Below are positions 18,749-29,804 of a stretch of 31,736 nucleotides of DNA, piece after piece. The stretch comes from CAYYDE01 sp964470525. Lineage in GTDB: Bacteria > Patescibacteriota > Gracilibacteria > BD1-5 > UBA6164. Position 1 is the first letter of the stretch. Each line of letters begins with the position of its first letter. Location: contig CAYYDE010000008.1 in assembly GCA_964470525.1 (NCBI GenBank), positions 1 to 31,736 on the forward strand. The letters are read 5' to 3'. A model generated the notes under the pieces. It searched no databases, was not told the DNA's origin, and saw nothing but the letters and a program-made list of their open reading frames with translations. Made by a program: the position numbers and the translations under genes.

Positions 18749-19529
18749 ACCACTCAGTATTTCTTTGAAAATTTTCAAATCTATTTCAGGGTTTATTTAA
18801 TTCTGAATTTCTTTTTTCTTCAACTTGAAGTTGTTGAAGATATTCTTGAATTGATTTTCTTTCTTCCTCACTCAAAGGTTGAAATCATTCTTCTTGTTCT
18901 CATCAAAGTCAAAAATTTGGATTTTGATATCATTGTGGAGAAGTATTTTCATTTTCTTCTCAAGGAGAAGATTCTTGTTGTTGTTCTTCTATATCTGATA
19001 TTTCTGTTGAATTATTTGATTCTTCTTGAGGATTTTGTTCTGGATTTATTTCATCTTCTTGTCACTCATTTTCTTCTTCTTGAAGATTTTCTTCTTTCTC
19101 TTCTTCTTTGAGCAACTCCTCTAATTTTTCTCTCACAAAATAATAATTTTCTTGTGTTTCACTATCATATTTGATATCTAATGCATCTTGATATGATTCA
19201 AGAGATTTTTTCCAAAAATTTATTTTTACACTTTTTTCTTCTTGTAATTCTCAAAACTTATAAAATGTATTTCCAAGATTATGTCATACAAAAAAGCAAA
19301 TTCTTTCAGATGAACAATTTATTGCAGAATAATGTAATAAAGCCGTATGATAATCTCATTTTTTATAAAAATAATCTGATTGTTTCAACTGTAAATATTG
19401 ATTATATGGAAAAATCTCCATCAAAAATGTATTCATACGATATGAAATTTCAATATTCCCAAAGAAAAAAATGAAACAAGAGAACAAAAATATAAAAATT
19501 GGAAACAAAAAAAACACCATAAATATCAT
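18747..19529 (-). CDS. BatC-like TPR protein
   Basis: A 260-residue protein. An N-terminal hydrophobic segment (MVFFLFPIFIFLFSCFIFFFG) anchors or exports it. Two TPR-like helix pairs follow (DYFYKKGDYHTALLHYSAI, HNLGNTFYKFGELQEE, SLESYQDALDIKYDS). From about 125 the chain is Glu/Gln/Asn-rich and probably disordered, a layout like the BatC proteins of the aerotolerance (Bat) cluster. It follows two VWA genes on the same strand, with a 61-base gap, as BatC follows BatA/BatB. The role is inferred from this order: an envelope complex with the VWA proteins. The start is ATG at 19529, and an ATG four codons later is also possible. Confidence 0.75.
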
Positions 19530-19590
19530 ACTGGCTGAAAGAAGTTTCTTTTTATTTTTTCAAATTCAAAATGTTTTCATGTATAAAAAG

Positions 19591-20541
19591 TTAAATACCA
19601 TTTTTCTTTTTCCTTTCTCTATAATACAATATCATATAGAAAAGAAAAAATCAATATCACATCAAGCCTATCCATCTTCCTATTGATTGATCTTGTGTAT
19701 AAGTATAAACAAGATCTCTTTGAGGAAATAGAGGAAGTTTTTTAGGAATTTCTCAGATATTTTTATATGATTTCACAAAAAAATTCTGAGATTGCGTTAT
19801 TTGTTTCATCCATTCATGAGAAAAGCGATCATATCTTGTAATTACCTCTTGAAAGCCATCAGTTAAATATGAAGATCCAAAAAAAGTATCATTCCCAATC
19901 AAAATACGATTTCCAATTTCACTTCCAAATCAAATATTCATAATTTTTATATTTTCTGGTATAAAAATTTTTGTATTTTTATAAAATCAATCAACATCTG
20001 CGCGAGTCATTTTTGGAAACTCAAAATCACTCAAAATAATCACTCATCAAACTGTATTTTCAGCCTCAAATCGAGCAAAAGACTCTTCAAGTGCAAAAAT
20101 CATATTATTTCATCATTGTAACAAAGAAGCCGAATTCATTCATTCAAGAAATGTTAAAAATACATCTTTTTCATATGTAAAAGGAACAACATCAATCCAT
20201 TCTCCAGCAAAAATTGAAAGTCAATAACGATTTTCGGGATATGTTTCCACTATTTTTTGAATTCATAATTTTGCTGCTTGCAAACGAGAAAATGCTTGTT
20301 TTTCATTTCTATAATCAAGGGCATCCATACTTTTTGATACATCTAAAAGAAACAAAATATCTGAATTTTTTATTTCTTTTGAAAAAGTTCAAGAAAAAAC
20401 CCCTATAAAAAATGAGATTCCTATTATAAAACAAGATACAAGAAATATATGGAACGATAAAGAAATATATGTGTATTTTGAGATTTTCCACAACACATAT
20501 ATTCAAATTATTATCAGTAAAATGAAAAGTACGAGATTCAT
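19591..20541 (-). CDS. BatB-like VWA membrane protein
   Basis: A 316-residue protein with two N-terminal hydrophobic segments (about 3-18 and 28-50), a VWA domain and a C-terminal hydrophobic segment near 290 before a basic tail (YYRERKKKNGI). The MIDAS motif is DVSKSMD (Asp67, Ser69, Ser71) and ILSDFEF is the later Asp. This layout is that of BatA/BatB, where the VWA domain lies outside or at the membrane surface and binds partners through a metal ion. Its start overlaps closely with the preceding VWA gene (6 bases between). No MoxR ATPase or DUF58 gene is in the window, so the usual cluster is incomplete here. Confidence 0.85.
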
Positions 20542-20547
20542 ATTCTT

Positions 20548-21528
20548 TTAATTCCTAATAAAATACCATCCTTGAAAACTTAAAAATATCAATAAAACTC
20601 ATCATAAAATTCATAATATTTTCTGATATAATGGTTGATAAACCAAAATTTGTTGTACTTCAATATTTTTTTTCTCAAGTAAATCTAATTCTGAAAAAAG
20701 TTTTGAAAAAGTTGCCTCATCACTTGCTCGAAAATATTTTCATCCGGTAATTTCAGCAATAGATTGTAATACTTCTTCATCCACTCATCAAATATCTATT
20801 TTTTCATTGCCAAGATATACAAAAGTTGGCTCGTATCATCCAATTCATACCGTATGAATTGTAATATTTTCTTCCCTAAGAAAGCGAAGTGCATCAAGTG
20901 GACGAATTCATCTATTTGCTTCTCCATCAGTAAAAACAACTAAAACTTGTTCTCTTTCTTGCGTATCAAACAAATTTCCTCCATACAACATAGCATCTCA
21001 AATCGCTGTTCATTGAAGATGTGAATAGTTTTGATTGATACTCTCAACTTCCAAATCAGAAATATATTTTTGTAAAAATTGATAATCAAATGTTAAAGGA
21101 ACTCATACAAATGGTTTTCCTGCAAAAATCACTAATCCTACTCTATCATTTTCTAATTGAGAAATAAAATCCATCAATACTTGTTTTGATTGTAAAAAAC
21201 GATTTGGTTCAATATCTTCAGCCATCATAGAATACGATAAATCTAAAACTAATACAATATCTATTCCTTGTCTTTCTTGAGTAGAATGCGTAAGAACTTT
21301 ATTTGGATTTGCTGCTAAAAGAGAAAATAATACAACACATATTCCACTCAAAATCATATAAGTGTAATATATCATTTTTCCACTTCAAAAAATACTTTGT
21401 AAGTCAACAAAAAACTTAAATTTCTGTCAGAGTAAAAAAGATTTTCTATAGAAAAAAAGTACTCAAAATCCTACTATAAGAGAAAAAATTCAAAACCAAG
21501 GATGTAAAAATACAATTCATTCCAACAT
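20548..21528 (-). CDS. BatA-like VWA membrane protein
   Basis: A 326-residue protein with the same layout as its neighbour: hydrophobic segments near 5-26 and 52-72, a VWA domain with MIDAS DLSYSM (Asp96, Ser98, Ser100), the Thr loop GTAIGDAM and the VVFTDGE Asp, and a C-terminal membrane segment (ILGILGGVLLIFLSF). The DLSYSMMAEDIEPNR stretch is closely like BatA. It follows holA by 17 bases and begins the VWA-VWA-TPR part of the operon. Family role: aerotolerance or envelope stress cluster proteins of unclear chemistry. TGA encodes several glycines, including those of GGVDEE and TGGKYF. Confidence 0.88.
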
Positions 21529-21545
21529 ATTTTATGTTTCAAAAA

Positions 21546-22496
21546 TTATAAACTATGAACTAAAAGTGTTTTTTCAATTTCATATAAAATATCTTCAGGT
21601 AAACTTCAAATAAGTTTTCATTGTTTCATCTTTTGTTCAATACAACATAACCCATCATATAAAGCAAAAAATGTATCCTTTGATATTTTATAATTTTTAT
21701 TTAAAAGAAATGCTCTGTTTCCTACTTCTAAATCTTGTTTTATTTTTTCTGTATGTACTCAATGTTTTTGTAAAAGAAAAACATAAAAATAAAAACGTAG
21801 ATTTCCAATAAAACTATTATAAAATAAATATGGATTATCTAAAAAATCAAATAATTCTCTCATTTTTTTGATTCATTGAGGAAATTCATTTTGTAAAATA
21901 TGATTGATAATTTCAAAAATATTTTCTTCTAAATCTTTTGAAATATTTGATAAATCTCAAATTGAAACGTTTGTTTTTGTGATTAAAATTTTATCAAGTT
22001 CATTTTTAATATTTTCAAAATTATTTCCTTTTAATTCTATCATTTTATCAATAACTCAAACAGAAACAGCATCTTGATAGATAGATTGTAATTTTTGTTT
22101 TAATGTTGGAAGATCAGGAATTTCAACATTTTTTATTTCTCAAATTTGAGTCAAAAGTTTGTACATTTTTCATCTTTTATCAACTTTTTGAGAATTAAAC
22201 ACAATCACATGATCTCAAGAAGCATTCGGAAGGTTTTGTAAAAAAAAATTTGTATATGCATCTATTTCTTGAGAAGTTTCTCATTGTAATCATCAAAAAT
22301 CATCAATAATAAAAAGATTTTTCTCACTAAAAAATCAACTTGATAATAAATTTTGAGAATAAAACGAAATATCGTAATCCAAAAAATTACGAATATGAAA
22401 AATATTATATTCGCTATATTTTTGTGCAAATTTTTGCTTCCACGCATGTATCAGAGAACGACGAAAATAATTTTCTCCAACAAATAAATATATCAT
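21546..22496 (-). CDS. holA: DNA polymerase III delta subunit-like
   Basis: A 316-residue protein whose start MIYLFVGENYFRRS, the segment FSEKNLFIIDDFGG and the segment DHVIVFNSQKVDKRGKMYKLL match the first domain of HolA. A helical middle (IELKGNNFENIKNELDKI) and a C-terminal collar (NPYLFYNSFIGNLRFYFYVF, RAFLLNKNYKIS) follow. Role: clamp-loader subunit that opens the sliding clamp. Sequence divergence is high, so this is a family-level call. It starts 11 bases after the truncated mutS. Confidence 0.72.
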
Positions 22497-22507
22497 AATA
22501 AAATATA

Positions 22508-23692
22508 TTAAAAATATTGTTTCAAAACAGTATTGTCAGATGCAGACAAAATTTTTGAAATTTCAATCAATGCAATTAAAGATGTCTTCAAATTCAATAA
22601 ATCCCTTGGAGTCATTCTTTGTAATGCAATTCTATTCACAATCATATCAATATCAGAAATTTGCTTTAAATGATCTCGAATTTTATCCAATAAAGGTTTT
22701 TGCGATAAAAATGCTTCTATAAACTTTTGTTTTTTTTCAATGGATACAATATCTTTTGATGGTCTCAGTAAAGTTTGCTTCAAAAGTCTTTTTCAAAGAG
22801 AAGTTTGTGTTTTATTTAAGATTCCATAGAGTGTTCCAAGCATTTCACTTTGTGTTGAAAAATTATACAAAATATCTAAATTTCTCAAAGTAGCAGCATC
22901 GATTTCTAAAATATTTCCCATTGTATACACTCAAATATGTTGTAACATATGAAGTGATTGTTTTTGATTGTGTTCCAAATATGAAAGCAAAAGTGCAGAA
23001 GATTCTATGGCAAGTGGAAGATGAGAAATTCAAAATCCATCTAAACTTTTTGTTTGAAAATGATGTAATAAATATTTCATTCATCCAGAAATACCTTCAT
23101 AATAATAAATATGGAGAGAATATTTTTTTTGAAGAATTTCTTTTATTTCTGTATTTTGAAACAATTTTTTTTCTAAAATAACTTCCTTTGGACTCAATTT
23201 ATGAAGCTCTGAAGCAAGCAATTCAAAAGAAGAAAATTCTGTAGTTTTCCAATCTCATGTTGTAATATATAAAAGACTTAATCCATATCTTCAATCTTTT
23301 TCACATACACACACAATTCCATCTCAGATATCTTTTTCATCAAAATTATCCGACTCTAAAGAAAGAGTTGTTGGTGTAACCACACGAACTACCTCTCTTT
23401 TCACAATTCCTTTCAATTTTGGATCACTTACCTGTTCAACAATAGCTACTTTATATCATGCTTCTACCAAAAGGGGAAGATATTTTTCCTTTGCATGATG
23501 AGGAAACCCAGCAAGAGGTTCAGGATTTTTTGCATTTTTATTACGAGTAGTCACTGCAATTCCCAATACAGAATGTGCAATATGCGCATCATCTCAAAAC
23601 ATTTCATAAAAATCTCACATACGAAAAAACACAATCGCATCTTCGTGTTGTTTTTTTATATCATAATATTGTTGCATTGCTGGTGTAATCAT
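22508..23692 (-). CDS. mutS: MutS N-terminal half, ATPase domain missing
   Basis: A 394-residue protein that begins as a normal MutS: the mismatch-binding segment FFRMGDFYEMFGDDA with its Phe-x-Glu, PLAGFPHHAKEKYLP, VAIVEQVSDPK, then the core domain with TQTSLGKRLLKQTLLRP and ALQRMTPRDLLNL. It ends at TAA after VLKQYF, in the lever region of domain III. The rest of the clamp and the whole ATPase/dimer domain, about 450 residues in normal MutS, are absent. holA starts 11 bases later, so no remnant follows. It could be a degraded gene, a split MutS whose other half lies elsewhere, or a protein with a new role. The frame is otherwise intact. Confidence 0.85.
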
Positions 23693-23701
23693 ATACAAAA
23701 A

Positions 23702-24946
23702 TTAGTACATAAATGTTTTTCTTTCTCAAAAAGAGTGATTTGTTTGTTTTGATTGTAAAAATTTTCATCATTTTGATGGATCAATATGTCTTGAAATATT
23801 TAAAAGCAATCCAAGTCCTAACATCAATGCTAACAAACTTGATCATCCATAACTAATAAATGGAAGTGTTACTCAAGTTAATGGCATCATATTCAAATTT
23901 ACTCATATATTGATGGATGCTTGTATCAAAATCCAACTGGTAACTCAAAAACTTGCAATCTTTGCAAATAAATCTTGAGAATAATATGAAATATAATATC
24001 ATCTATATCAGATATATCCATACAATAATAGAAGAATAAATCCTCACATAAATCCTAATTCTTCAATAATTACTGAAAAAATAAAATCTCATTGTACTTC
24101 TGGTAAATATCCAAATTTTTGAATAGAATTTCCAAATCCTAATCATAAAAATCCTCCACTTCCAATTGCAATTAAAGCCTGTTCTGTTTGATAATTGATG
24201 GTTCTATTTTCAATAAGATCTTGTTCATCTGATAAGAAATTATTAAATCTATCATGAATATATGAAAGTTTGCTTCGAGTAGATTGATCTGATGAATCAT
24301 AACTTCATAAATGGTACACACTCAATATTAACAACATTCCCAATCAAAAAAGTGTAAGTATGTACTTCATTCATCCTCAAGCAAGAAAAAACAAAATAAA
24401 CATCAAAGGTACTATCATCAAAATTCCTCAAAAGTCTGGCTGAAGCCCAAGAAGTACAACAACAACTCATACCAATGCAAAAAATGGAACAAATCCTTCT
24501 TTAAATGTATTGATACGATCATGATATTTTTTAAAGAAATATGCCAAAAATATCACAACACTAAATTTCATAAATTCCATCGGTTGAATTGATGGAAGTA
24601 ATGGAACATTGATCCATCCAGTTGCACCATTTAGGTTTTCTCCAAAAAATAATACATACACAAGCAAGAGTAAATTCGCTCCAATAACATATTTCGAGTA
24701 TTTTTCCCAAAGTGTATATGGAATCTTTACCAAAAATACCAATGCTACCAATCCAATAAATACGTGACTCATATTTCTGAGTACATAAAAATGATTATAT
24801 GCTTGATCTATCAATCCTGATCTCTCAAAAATAGAAGTAAGACGAAAACTTGAATATACTGACACAGAACTAATCATTACCATTCAAAAGATAATGAGTG
24901 CAAAAACAGTAAAAAATAATTTATAATCAACTGGCTTATGAGACAT
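23702..24946 (-). CDS. ftsW: SEDS-family peptidoglycan glycosyltransferase FtsW/RodA
   Basis: A 414-residue membrane protein with about ten hydrophobic segments. It has NGATGWINVPLLPSIQPME, the QPDFGG loop, the large outer loop with Asp/Ser-rich stretch, and the family signature GVTLPFISYGGSS near 380. SEDS proteins polymerise lipid II at the inner membrane with a class B penicillin-binding protein. FtsW and RodA are hard to separate by eye; the position after yggT favours FtsW, weakly. It lies 16 bases after yggT and 9 before mutS. Many glycines are encoded by TGA, including both in YGGSS by one GGA and one TGA codon or similar. Confidence 0.88.
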
Positions 24947-24962
24947 ATACAATGAAAAAAAA

Positions 24963-25247
24963 TTAAAATAATTGTGAAATTCCAATCACTGATGGAAAAA
25001 ACAAAAGGATTCATATTTTGAAAAACACTATAATAAACAGAATAAATATCGGTGTAAAATCAAAAATTCCAAATCTTGTGGGAATATATTTACGCACCAC
25101 ATCATACATCGGATCAATCAGATCAGCTAAAACTTTTGGACGAAATGAAATTCCAATTAAAGTAAGCCATGAAAGAATCACATCTATAAAAACCAAATAA
25201 TACAAAAGATCTAAAAATAAAAAAAATCATGAAGCTATAATTTCCAT
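24963..25247 (-). CDS. YggT family membrane protein
   Basis: A 94-residue protein with two hydrophobic segments (about 5-25 and 66-85) joined by the conserved loop IDPMYDVVRKYIPTRFGIFDFTPI, which matches the YggT pattern of P-x-R-x-IP-x-x-GxxDxSP. The role of YggT is not well defined; in many bacteria it sits near division genes. Here it is followed by ftsW and preceded by rnc. The ATG start at 25247 gives the complete first membrane segment. Confidence 0.88.
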
Positions 25248-25256
25248 ACAATACAA

Positions 25257-26000
25257 TTATCTTGGTAAAATAATATTTTCTTTACGTAAAAAGGCATCAT
25301 GAGCAGCAGATTCTTGAGATTTTTTCTTGCTTGAGCCTGTTCATTTTCAAATACAATGTTCTTTTAAAAAAACTCATGATGTATACACTTTTTCATGATC
25401 CATACCAGCTTCATCAAGTACTTTATATTCTGGTGTAATCAAGAAAATTCTTTGAGTATATTCTTGTAAAAGTGATTTATAATCTTTTAATTCATCATTG
25501 TTTAAAATATTTTCTAATTGTGAATAAATATATTCAAGAGTAAATTTTTCTGCTCCTTCAAATCATATATCCAAATACATAGCTCATAAAAAAGCTTCTA
25601 CACAATTTGCTAATAAATAGTCATTATTTCTTCCTCCTGTTAATTCTTCTCATTTTCCTAAAATCAAATAATCCTGAAATCACAAATTGCGAGCAACAAT
25701 TGCAAGATTTTTTCATTTTACGATAGAACTTCTCAAATCTGTAAGTTCTCATTCTGGTTTTTTAGGATAGTCTTGAAACAATCTTTTTGTAATAATAAGT
25801 TCCAATACTGCATCTCAAAGAAATTCTAATCTTTCATTATGAGTATGTGAAAAATCTGGTCTTTCATTTACTAAAGAACGATGTACAAAAGCTAAGAGAT
25901 AATTTTCAAATTTTTCAGTTTGTATTCATAATTCTTGTAATAGTTTTGAGATTTTTCCAATATAATATTCATCTTCAAATAATTTTTTTGTAATTACCAT
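25257..26000 (-). CDS. rnc: Ribonuclease III
   Basis: A 247-residue protein with the signature NERLEFLGDAVL (55-66), the second catalytic acidic region NCVEAFLGAMYLD with its Glu, and a C-terminal double-stranded RNA-binding domain (DYKSLLQEYTQ, GTGSSKKKSQESAAHDAF). Reaction: cleavage of double-stranded RNA in rRNA maturation and mRNA decay. The glycines of FLGDA, FLGAM and GKGTGSS are encoded partly by TGA. It is the first gene of the eight-gene minus-strand operon and follows no obvious strong promoter. Confidence 0.95.
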
Positions 26001-26098
26001 AAATAATAAAGATTCTATAAAAATAAAGTATATCATACTCGTTTATTTATATCTATTTTTTCAAAAAAAGAAAGTCATTTTTGAAAGTTATAAAAAAA

Positions 26099-26126
26099 TT
26101 TACAAAATCAAAAAAAAACATATCAT
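26099..26126 (+). promoter_or_regulatory. Candidate promoter of the HAD gene
   Basis: TTTACA (26099-26104), a 16-base spacer and TATCAT (26121-26126) lie 35 bases before the ATG. Confidence 0.45.
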
Positions 26127-26161
26127 AGCAACAATAAAGAATATTTTTTAAAACTCTATAC

Positions 26162-26749
26162 ATGCAAGAAAAACTCAAACAACTCACTCCATACTTTTGA
26201 CTTTATAATTTTTGGAAACAACATGCTCGTACTCTCCCGTTTCAGGAAGAAAATATTATTATGTGTGACTTTGATGATACTCTTTTTTCTAGAAAACAAC
26301 AACTTGAAACAAACAATCTTCTGTTCAGCAATAGATGAGATGCTGGAATTGAAGTTATCATAAACCAAATAGGAATGGAAAAATTTATTCAAGATTATGT
26401 TGCAAATATTTCATTTCCATCTGATATTTCGAAACTTCTTGATCCAAAGAAAGATATCATTCTCACGGCTGGAACAATTGAATTACAAATGGCAAAAATA
26501 CAAGCTTGTAAGCTTGATTTTATGAAAACTATTATTACTCTAAATGGTCAAGATAAAATTATTGCTTGTATAAGATATATACTTTTTGATCTCAAATATA
26601 TTCCAAAAAGTATTACCATATACGAAGATCGTCCTGAATATTTTATAGAATATCGCGAATTGATCGAAGATGTTTTAAGTACAAAACTCATTATTAAAAA
26701 AGTGATTATGAATGGAAATGATGAGTATAAAGAAATAAAAGATATGTAA
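26162..26749 (+). CDS. HAD-superfamily phosphatase-like protein
   Basis: A 195-residue protein. Motif I is CDFDDTLF (Asp36, Asp38, Thr40), motif II is ILTAG, and motif IV is IYEDRPEY. These are the hallmarks of HAD hydrolases, which use the first Asp as nucleophile to cleave phosphoesters. The pattern with a small insertion after motif I and the ITLNGQDK segment does not fix the substrate. A clear motif III Lys is in KYIPKSITIYEDRP. It is a single gene, divergent from rnc, ended by a strong hairpin. Confidence 0.82.
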
Positions 26750-26781
26750 AAAAATAAGAAAGCTTTCGCTTTCTTATTTTT
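26750..26781. terminator. Bidirectional terminator between HAD and nusB
   Basis: Stem AAATAAGAAAGC / GCTTTCTTATTT with a TTTC loop, A run before and T run after, at the ends of both convergent genes. Confidence 0.88.
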
Positions 26782-27253
26782 TAAAAAATGAAAATGTTGA
26801 TTCATTATACACAAATTGTTTTTCAAATTGTATGAGTTCATTTATTTCATTTACTACTTTATGAAGAACTCCATTTACAATTTTTTTTGAACTATCATCT
26901 CCATACATTTTTGCAACTTCAATTGCTTCATTTACAGAAACTTTTGCTGGAATTTCTTCACTCAAAAAAAACATTTCACTCATTCCAATAAAAAGAGGAA
27001 GAACATAAGATAAATCCATACTTGAAACTTGAAATTTTGGAGCAAATTTTTGAATAGTATAAATCAAAAATGCTTCTTTTTCTAAAATAATTTTAAACAT
27101 TTCCTCCAAATATTTTTCATCAATTTGAGCATCAAAAACTCAAGAAAAAAAAGCATCTCTAAAATTTTCTTGTTCTATATCTCCAAAACTTCTTGCATAG
27201 AGCATTTGATATAAAAATTTTCTTGTTCTTGAACGAGAATGACGAACGGACAT
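26774..27253 (-). CDS. nusB: Transcription antitermination factor NusB
   Basis: A 159-residue helical protein. The first helix RHSRSRTRKFLYQMLYA fits the NusB start (R-x-x-AR-x-x-x-Q-x-LY), and AKVSVNEAIEVAKMYGDD with IVNGVLHKVVNE matches the conserved C-terminal half. Role: boxA RNA binding with S10 during rRNA transcription. It follows rpmF on the same strand, with a hairpin in the 96-base gap. Stop lies inside the shared terminator. Confidence 0.9.
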
Positions 27254-27285
27254 AAAATTTCTGCATTTAAAAATATAAAATGAAG

Positions 27286-27320
27286 AGAGCCGGTTTCATG
27301 AACAATCAAAAACCAGCTCT
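27286..27320 (-). terminator. Hairpin between rpmF and nusB
   Basis: Arms AGAGCCGGTTT and AAACCAGCTCT pair with one mismatch around a 13-base loop. On the minus strand it lies about 30 bases after the rpmF stop and is followed by a T-rich stretch. It could end or attenuate rpmF transcripts before nusB. Confidence 0.6.
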
Positions 27321-27349
27321 ATATAATTTTTTAAAAATCTTAAAAAGTA

Positions 27350-27571
27350 TTACACTCTTGTAACACTTCTTTTTTTCGATTTTACTTTAAATACTTGTCT
27401 TCCTTTGTATGTTCCATCAACTTTTGCAAAGTGAGATAACCCAACTGCTACATCTCCTTCATATTGAAGTTGTACTCTGTTCAGTAATTTTTTTGCAGAT
27501 AATTTAATCCAGTTTGTGGTTCTTCTTCCAGTTCTTGATTTTGAGGTTTTTTTCGTTGGTGCGAATGTCAT
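27350..27571 (-). CDS. rpmF: 50S ribosomal protein bL32
   Basis: A 73-residue basic protein. The start MTFAPTKKTSKSRTGRR, then WIKLSAKKL, and the end DGTYKGRQVFKVK, match bL32. The zinc-ribbon cysteines of many bL32 proteins are absent, as in the C-minus form. Role: component of the large ribosomal subunit near the peptidyl transferase region. It is divergent from the response regulator gene. Confidence 0.85.
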   Translation of the reverse strand: MTFAPTKKTSKSRTGRRTTNWIKLSAKKLLNRVQLQYEGDVAVGLSHFAKVDGTYKGRQVFKVKSKKRSVTRV

Positions 27572-27601
27572 AATAATTCATTAAATATTAAATACCCGAT
27601 G

Positions 27602-27607
27602 ATTATA
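27602..27607 (-). promoter_or_regulatory. -10 box of rpmF
   Basis: TATAAT on the minus strand lies 31 bases before the rpmF start. The -35 (TTTGCT, 16-base spacing) is weak. Confidence 0.4.
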
Positions 27608-27662
27608 TAGTTTTTTTCCAAAAAGCAAATTTATTTTTCAAATAATTTATCAAAAATATTTT

Positions 27663-27690
27663 TTGATATTTCTCACGAAATTTATATAAT
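27663..27690 (+). promoter_or_regulatory. Promoter of the two-component operon
   Basis: TTGATA (27663-27668), a 16-base spacer and TATAAT (27685-27690) lie 32 bases before the response regulator ATG. Confidence 0.7.
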
Positions 27691-27721
27691 CAATTCAATT
27701 TCTATATATTATACAAAAAGT

Positions 27722-28393
27722 ATGAATAAAAAGATTCTTATTGTTGAGGATGATATTTGAATCGCAAATTCTCTCAAACTCTATATTCAAAATTCATGAT
27801 TTGAAGTTGAAACACACACAACATGAGTACAAGCTTGTGAAAAGATTTTACAATCAGATTTTGATCTCATTATTCTGGATATCAATCTCCCTGGAATGGA
27901 TGGAATAGAAATTTGTAAAACGGTTCGTCAAACTTCAAGTATTCCTATCATTATGCTCACAGCTCGTAATGGAGAGCTTGATATGGTACGTTGACTGGAA
28001 ATAGGAGCTGATGATTATGTATCAAAACCATTTTCTCCTCGCGAACTTTTAGCTCGTATTCACACAATTTTGAGAAGAGTGCAAAATAACGCTTCTCCTC
28101 ATCATAATATTCTTTCCTTTGAAAATATTTCTCTTGATACAGAAAAATTCATTGTTCAAGTCGAAAAAACAGAAATCAATCTCACAAAAAATGAATTTGA
28201 TATTCTCAAAAAACTTATAGAAGAAGATGGAAAAATCGTAAAAAGAGAAACTCTTATGACAGATGTGATTTGATATGATAATTATGCATTTGATCGTACC
28301 ATTGATACACATATAAAAAATCTCAGAAAAAAACTCAATAACAAAGACTGTATTCTCACTATTCGTTGAGAATGATATCGTATGAATAAATAA
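27722..28393 (+). CDS. OmpR/PhoB-family response regulator
   Basis: A 223-residue protein. The receiver domain has the acidic pair ED at 9-10, the phosphorylated Asp53 in LDINLPGMDG, Thr80 in MLTAR and Lys102 in SKPFSP. The C-terminal winged helix has LTKNEFDILKKLIEEDGK and the recognition helix region DRTIDTHIKNLRKKL, ending in IRGEGYRMNK. It is the DNA-binding partner of the kinase 9 bases downstream. TGA encodes the glycines in DIGIAN, VRGLE and RGEGYR. The signal and regulon are unknown; the nearest candidate target is the 29868 gene, whose promoter holds a 13-bp dyad. Confidence 0.95.
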
Positions 28394-28402
28394 TTTCCGT
28401 AT

Positions 28403-29704
28403 ATGACACTTGTAAAAAAAATCATCCTTACGCTTATTTTAAGTATTTTCTTCATTGCTGCTGTAAATATTATTGCTTTTTACAGTTTTTATTCAATGTA
28501 TATTCGTGCCTATTTAGGAAATCAAATTGAATCAAGAGAAAATATTACCATTGAATATATCAACCAACTCATCGAAAGACAAGCTCTTGAAGAAGTGGAT
28601 AATATTTTTAATGATATTGAAATTCAATTTTTTGAACTTTTACATAAAAATGAATGAAATATTCCTTTAGATGAAGAAAAAAATATTGAAATAGTTTTAA
28701 ATTATCTCGTAAAAAGTGGAGTAACTCCAAAATATTTTCAAAATCTTATTTCAGAAAATAGTTTAGAACAAGTAATTTTAAGTTTTCAAGACAAAGATTC
28801 TCCTGAATATGTCTTTCTCAATAAACTCATTTATTCAATAGTATTTACCAATGGAATTGCTATTTCTCTATTGATTTTAGCATTTTTTATCTTGGCAAAA
28901 ATCATTATTTTTCCAATTCAAAGTACCACACAAAAAATCAGAAATCTCAAACTTTGAAAAGATTTTAAAATGATTCAATATTCAAAAAATGATGAAATTT
29001 GACTTTTAGTAAATGCATTAAATGAACTCAATAAAAAACTTTCTATTTGAGAAAGTATTCGTAATCGACTTTTAGCTGATATCAGTCACGAACTCAAAAC
29101 TCCAATTACTTCTATCCAATGTTATATGGAATGAATCAAAGACGGAGTTATTTCTCTGGATAATAAAACGCTTGATAGTATTTTATATGAAATGCAAAGA
29201 CTTATAAAACTTGTGAATAAAGTCATGGATTTTGAAAAATATGATACTTCAGAGCTTGATCTCAATATAAAAACTGAAGATGTCAGATATATTACAGAAC
29301 AAGTCATCAATCAATTTCGTGAAAAACTCAGAAACAATAAACAAAAAGTTATTACTTCTGGACTGAACAAAAAAATCGCAACTGATAAAGATAGTTTCAT
29401 ACAAATTATCCAAAATATTATCTCAAATTTCATAAAATATGCTGGGAATGATACTATTTTAAAAATAGAATTTTGAGTAAATTTTATGAAATTCAGTGAT
29501 AACGGAATTGGAATTAGTAAATCAGAACTTCCCTTTGTGAGAGAAAAATTTTATCAATGAAAATCAGTAAAATCATGAGATATTGATAATAGAGGAATTT
29601 GAGTGTGACTCAGTATTATTGAAAAAATTGTTCATTCTCTGCAATGGGAAATAGAAATTCAAAGTGAAGAATGAAAATGATTTGAAATAAAAATCTACAC
29701 ATAA
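28403..29704 (+). CDS. Sensor histidine kinase
   Basis: A 433-residue membrane kinase. Two hydrophobic segments (about 7-30 and 145-170) frame an outer sensor part of about 115 residues with no recognised motif. The HAMP-like linker follows. The H box is ADISHELKTPI with His229, the N box is IIQNIISNFIKYAG, G1 is FSDNGIGIS, the F box is PFVREKFYQG and G2 is RGIGVGLSII. The chain ends within the kinase domain (GFEIKIYT). It is the partner of the adjacent response regulator. TGA encodes one or more glycines in each of the G boxes. The input signal is unknown. Confidence 0.95.
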
Positions 29705-29804
29705 TCTTCACATTATTCTGCTTTACAAAAGTTTTTTTCTTGTATAATGTAAACTTACAAAATTGAAAAAAAATAAAAGCCTTATAAAATATTTTTTCAA
29801 TTTG

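Noticed and set aside
18737..19111. A long plus-strand frame rich in Leu and Phe, like a membrane protein
   Set aside because: It is the complement of the Glu/Gln-rich part of the BatC-like gene, which has a coherent domain layout and operon position.
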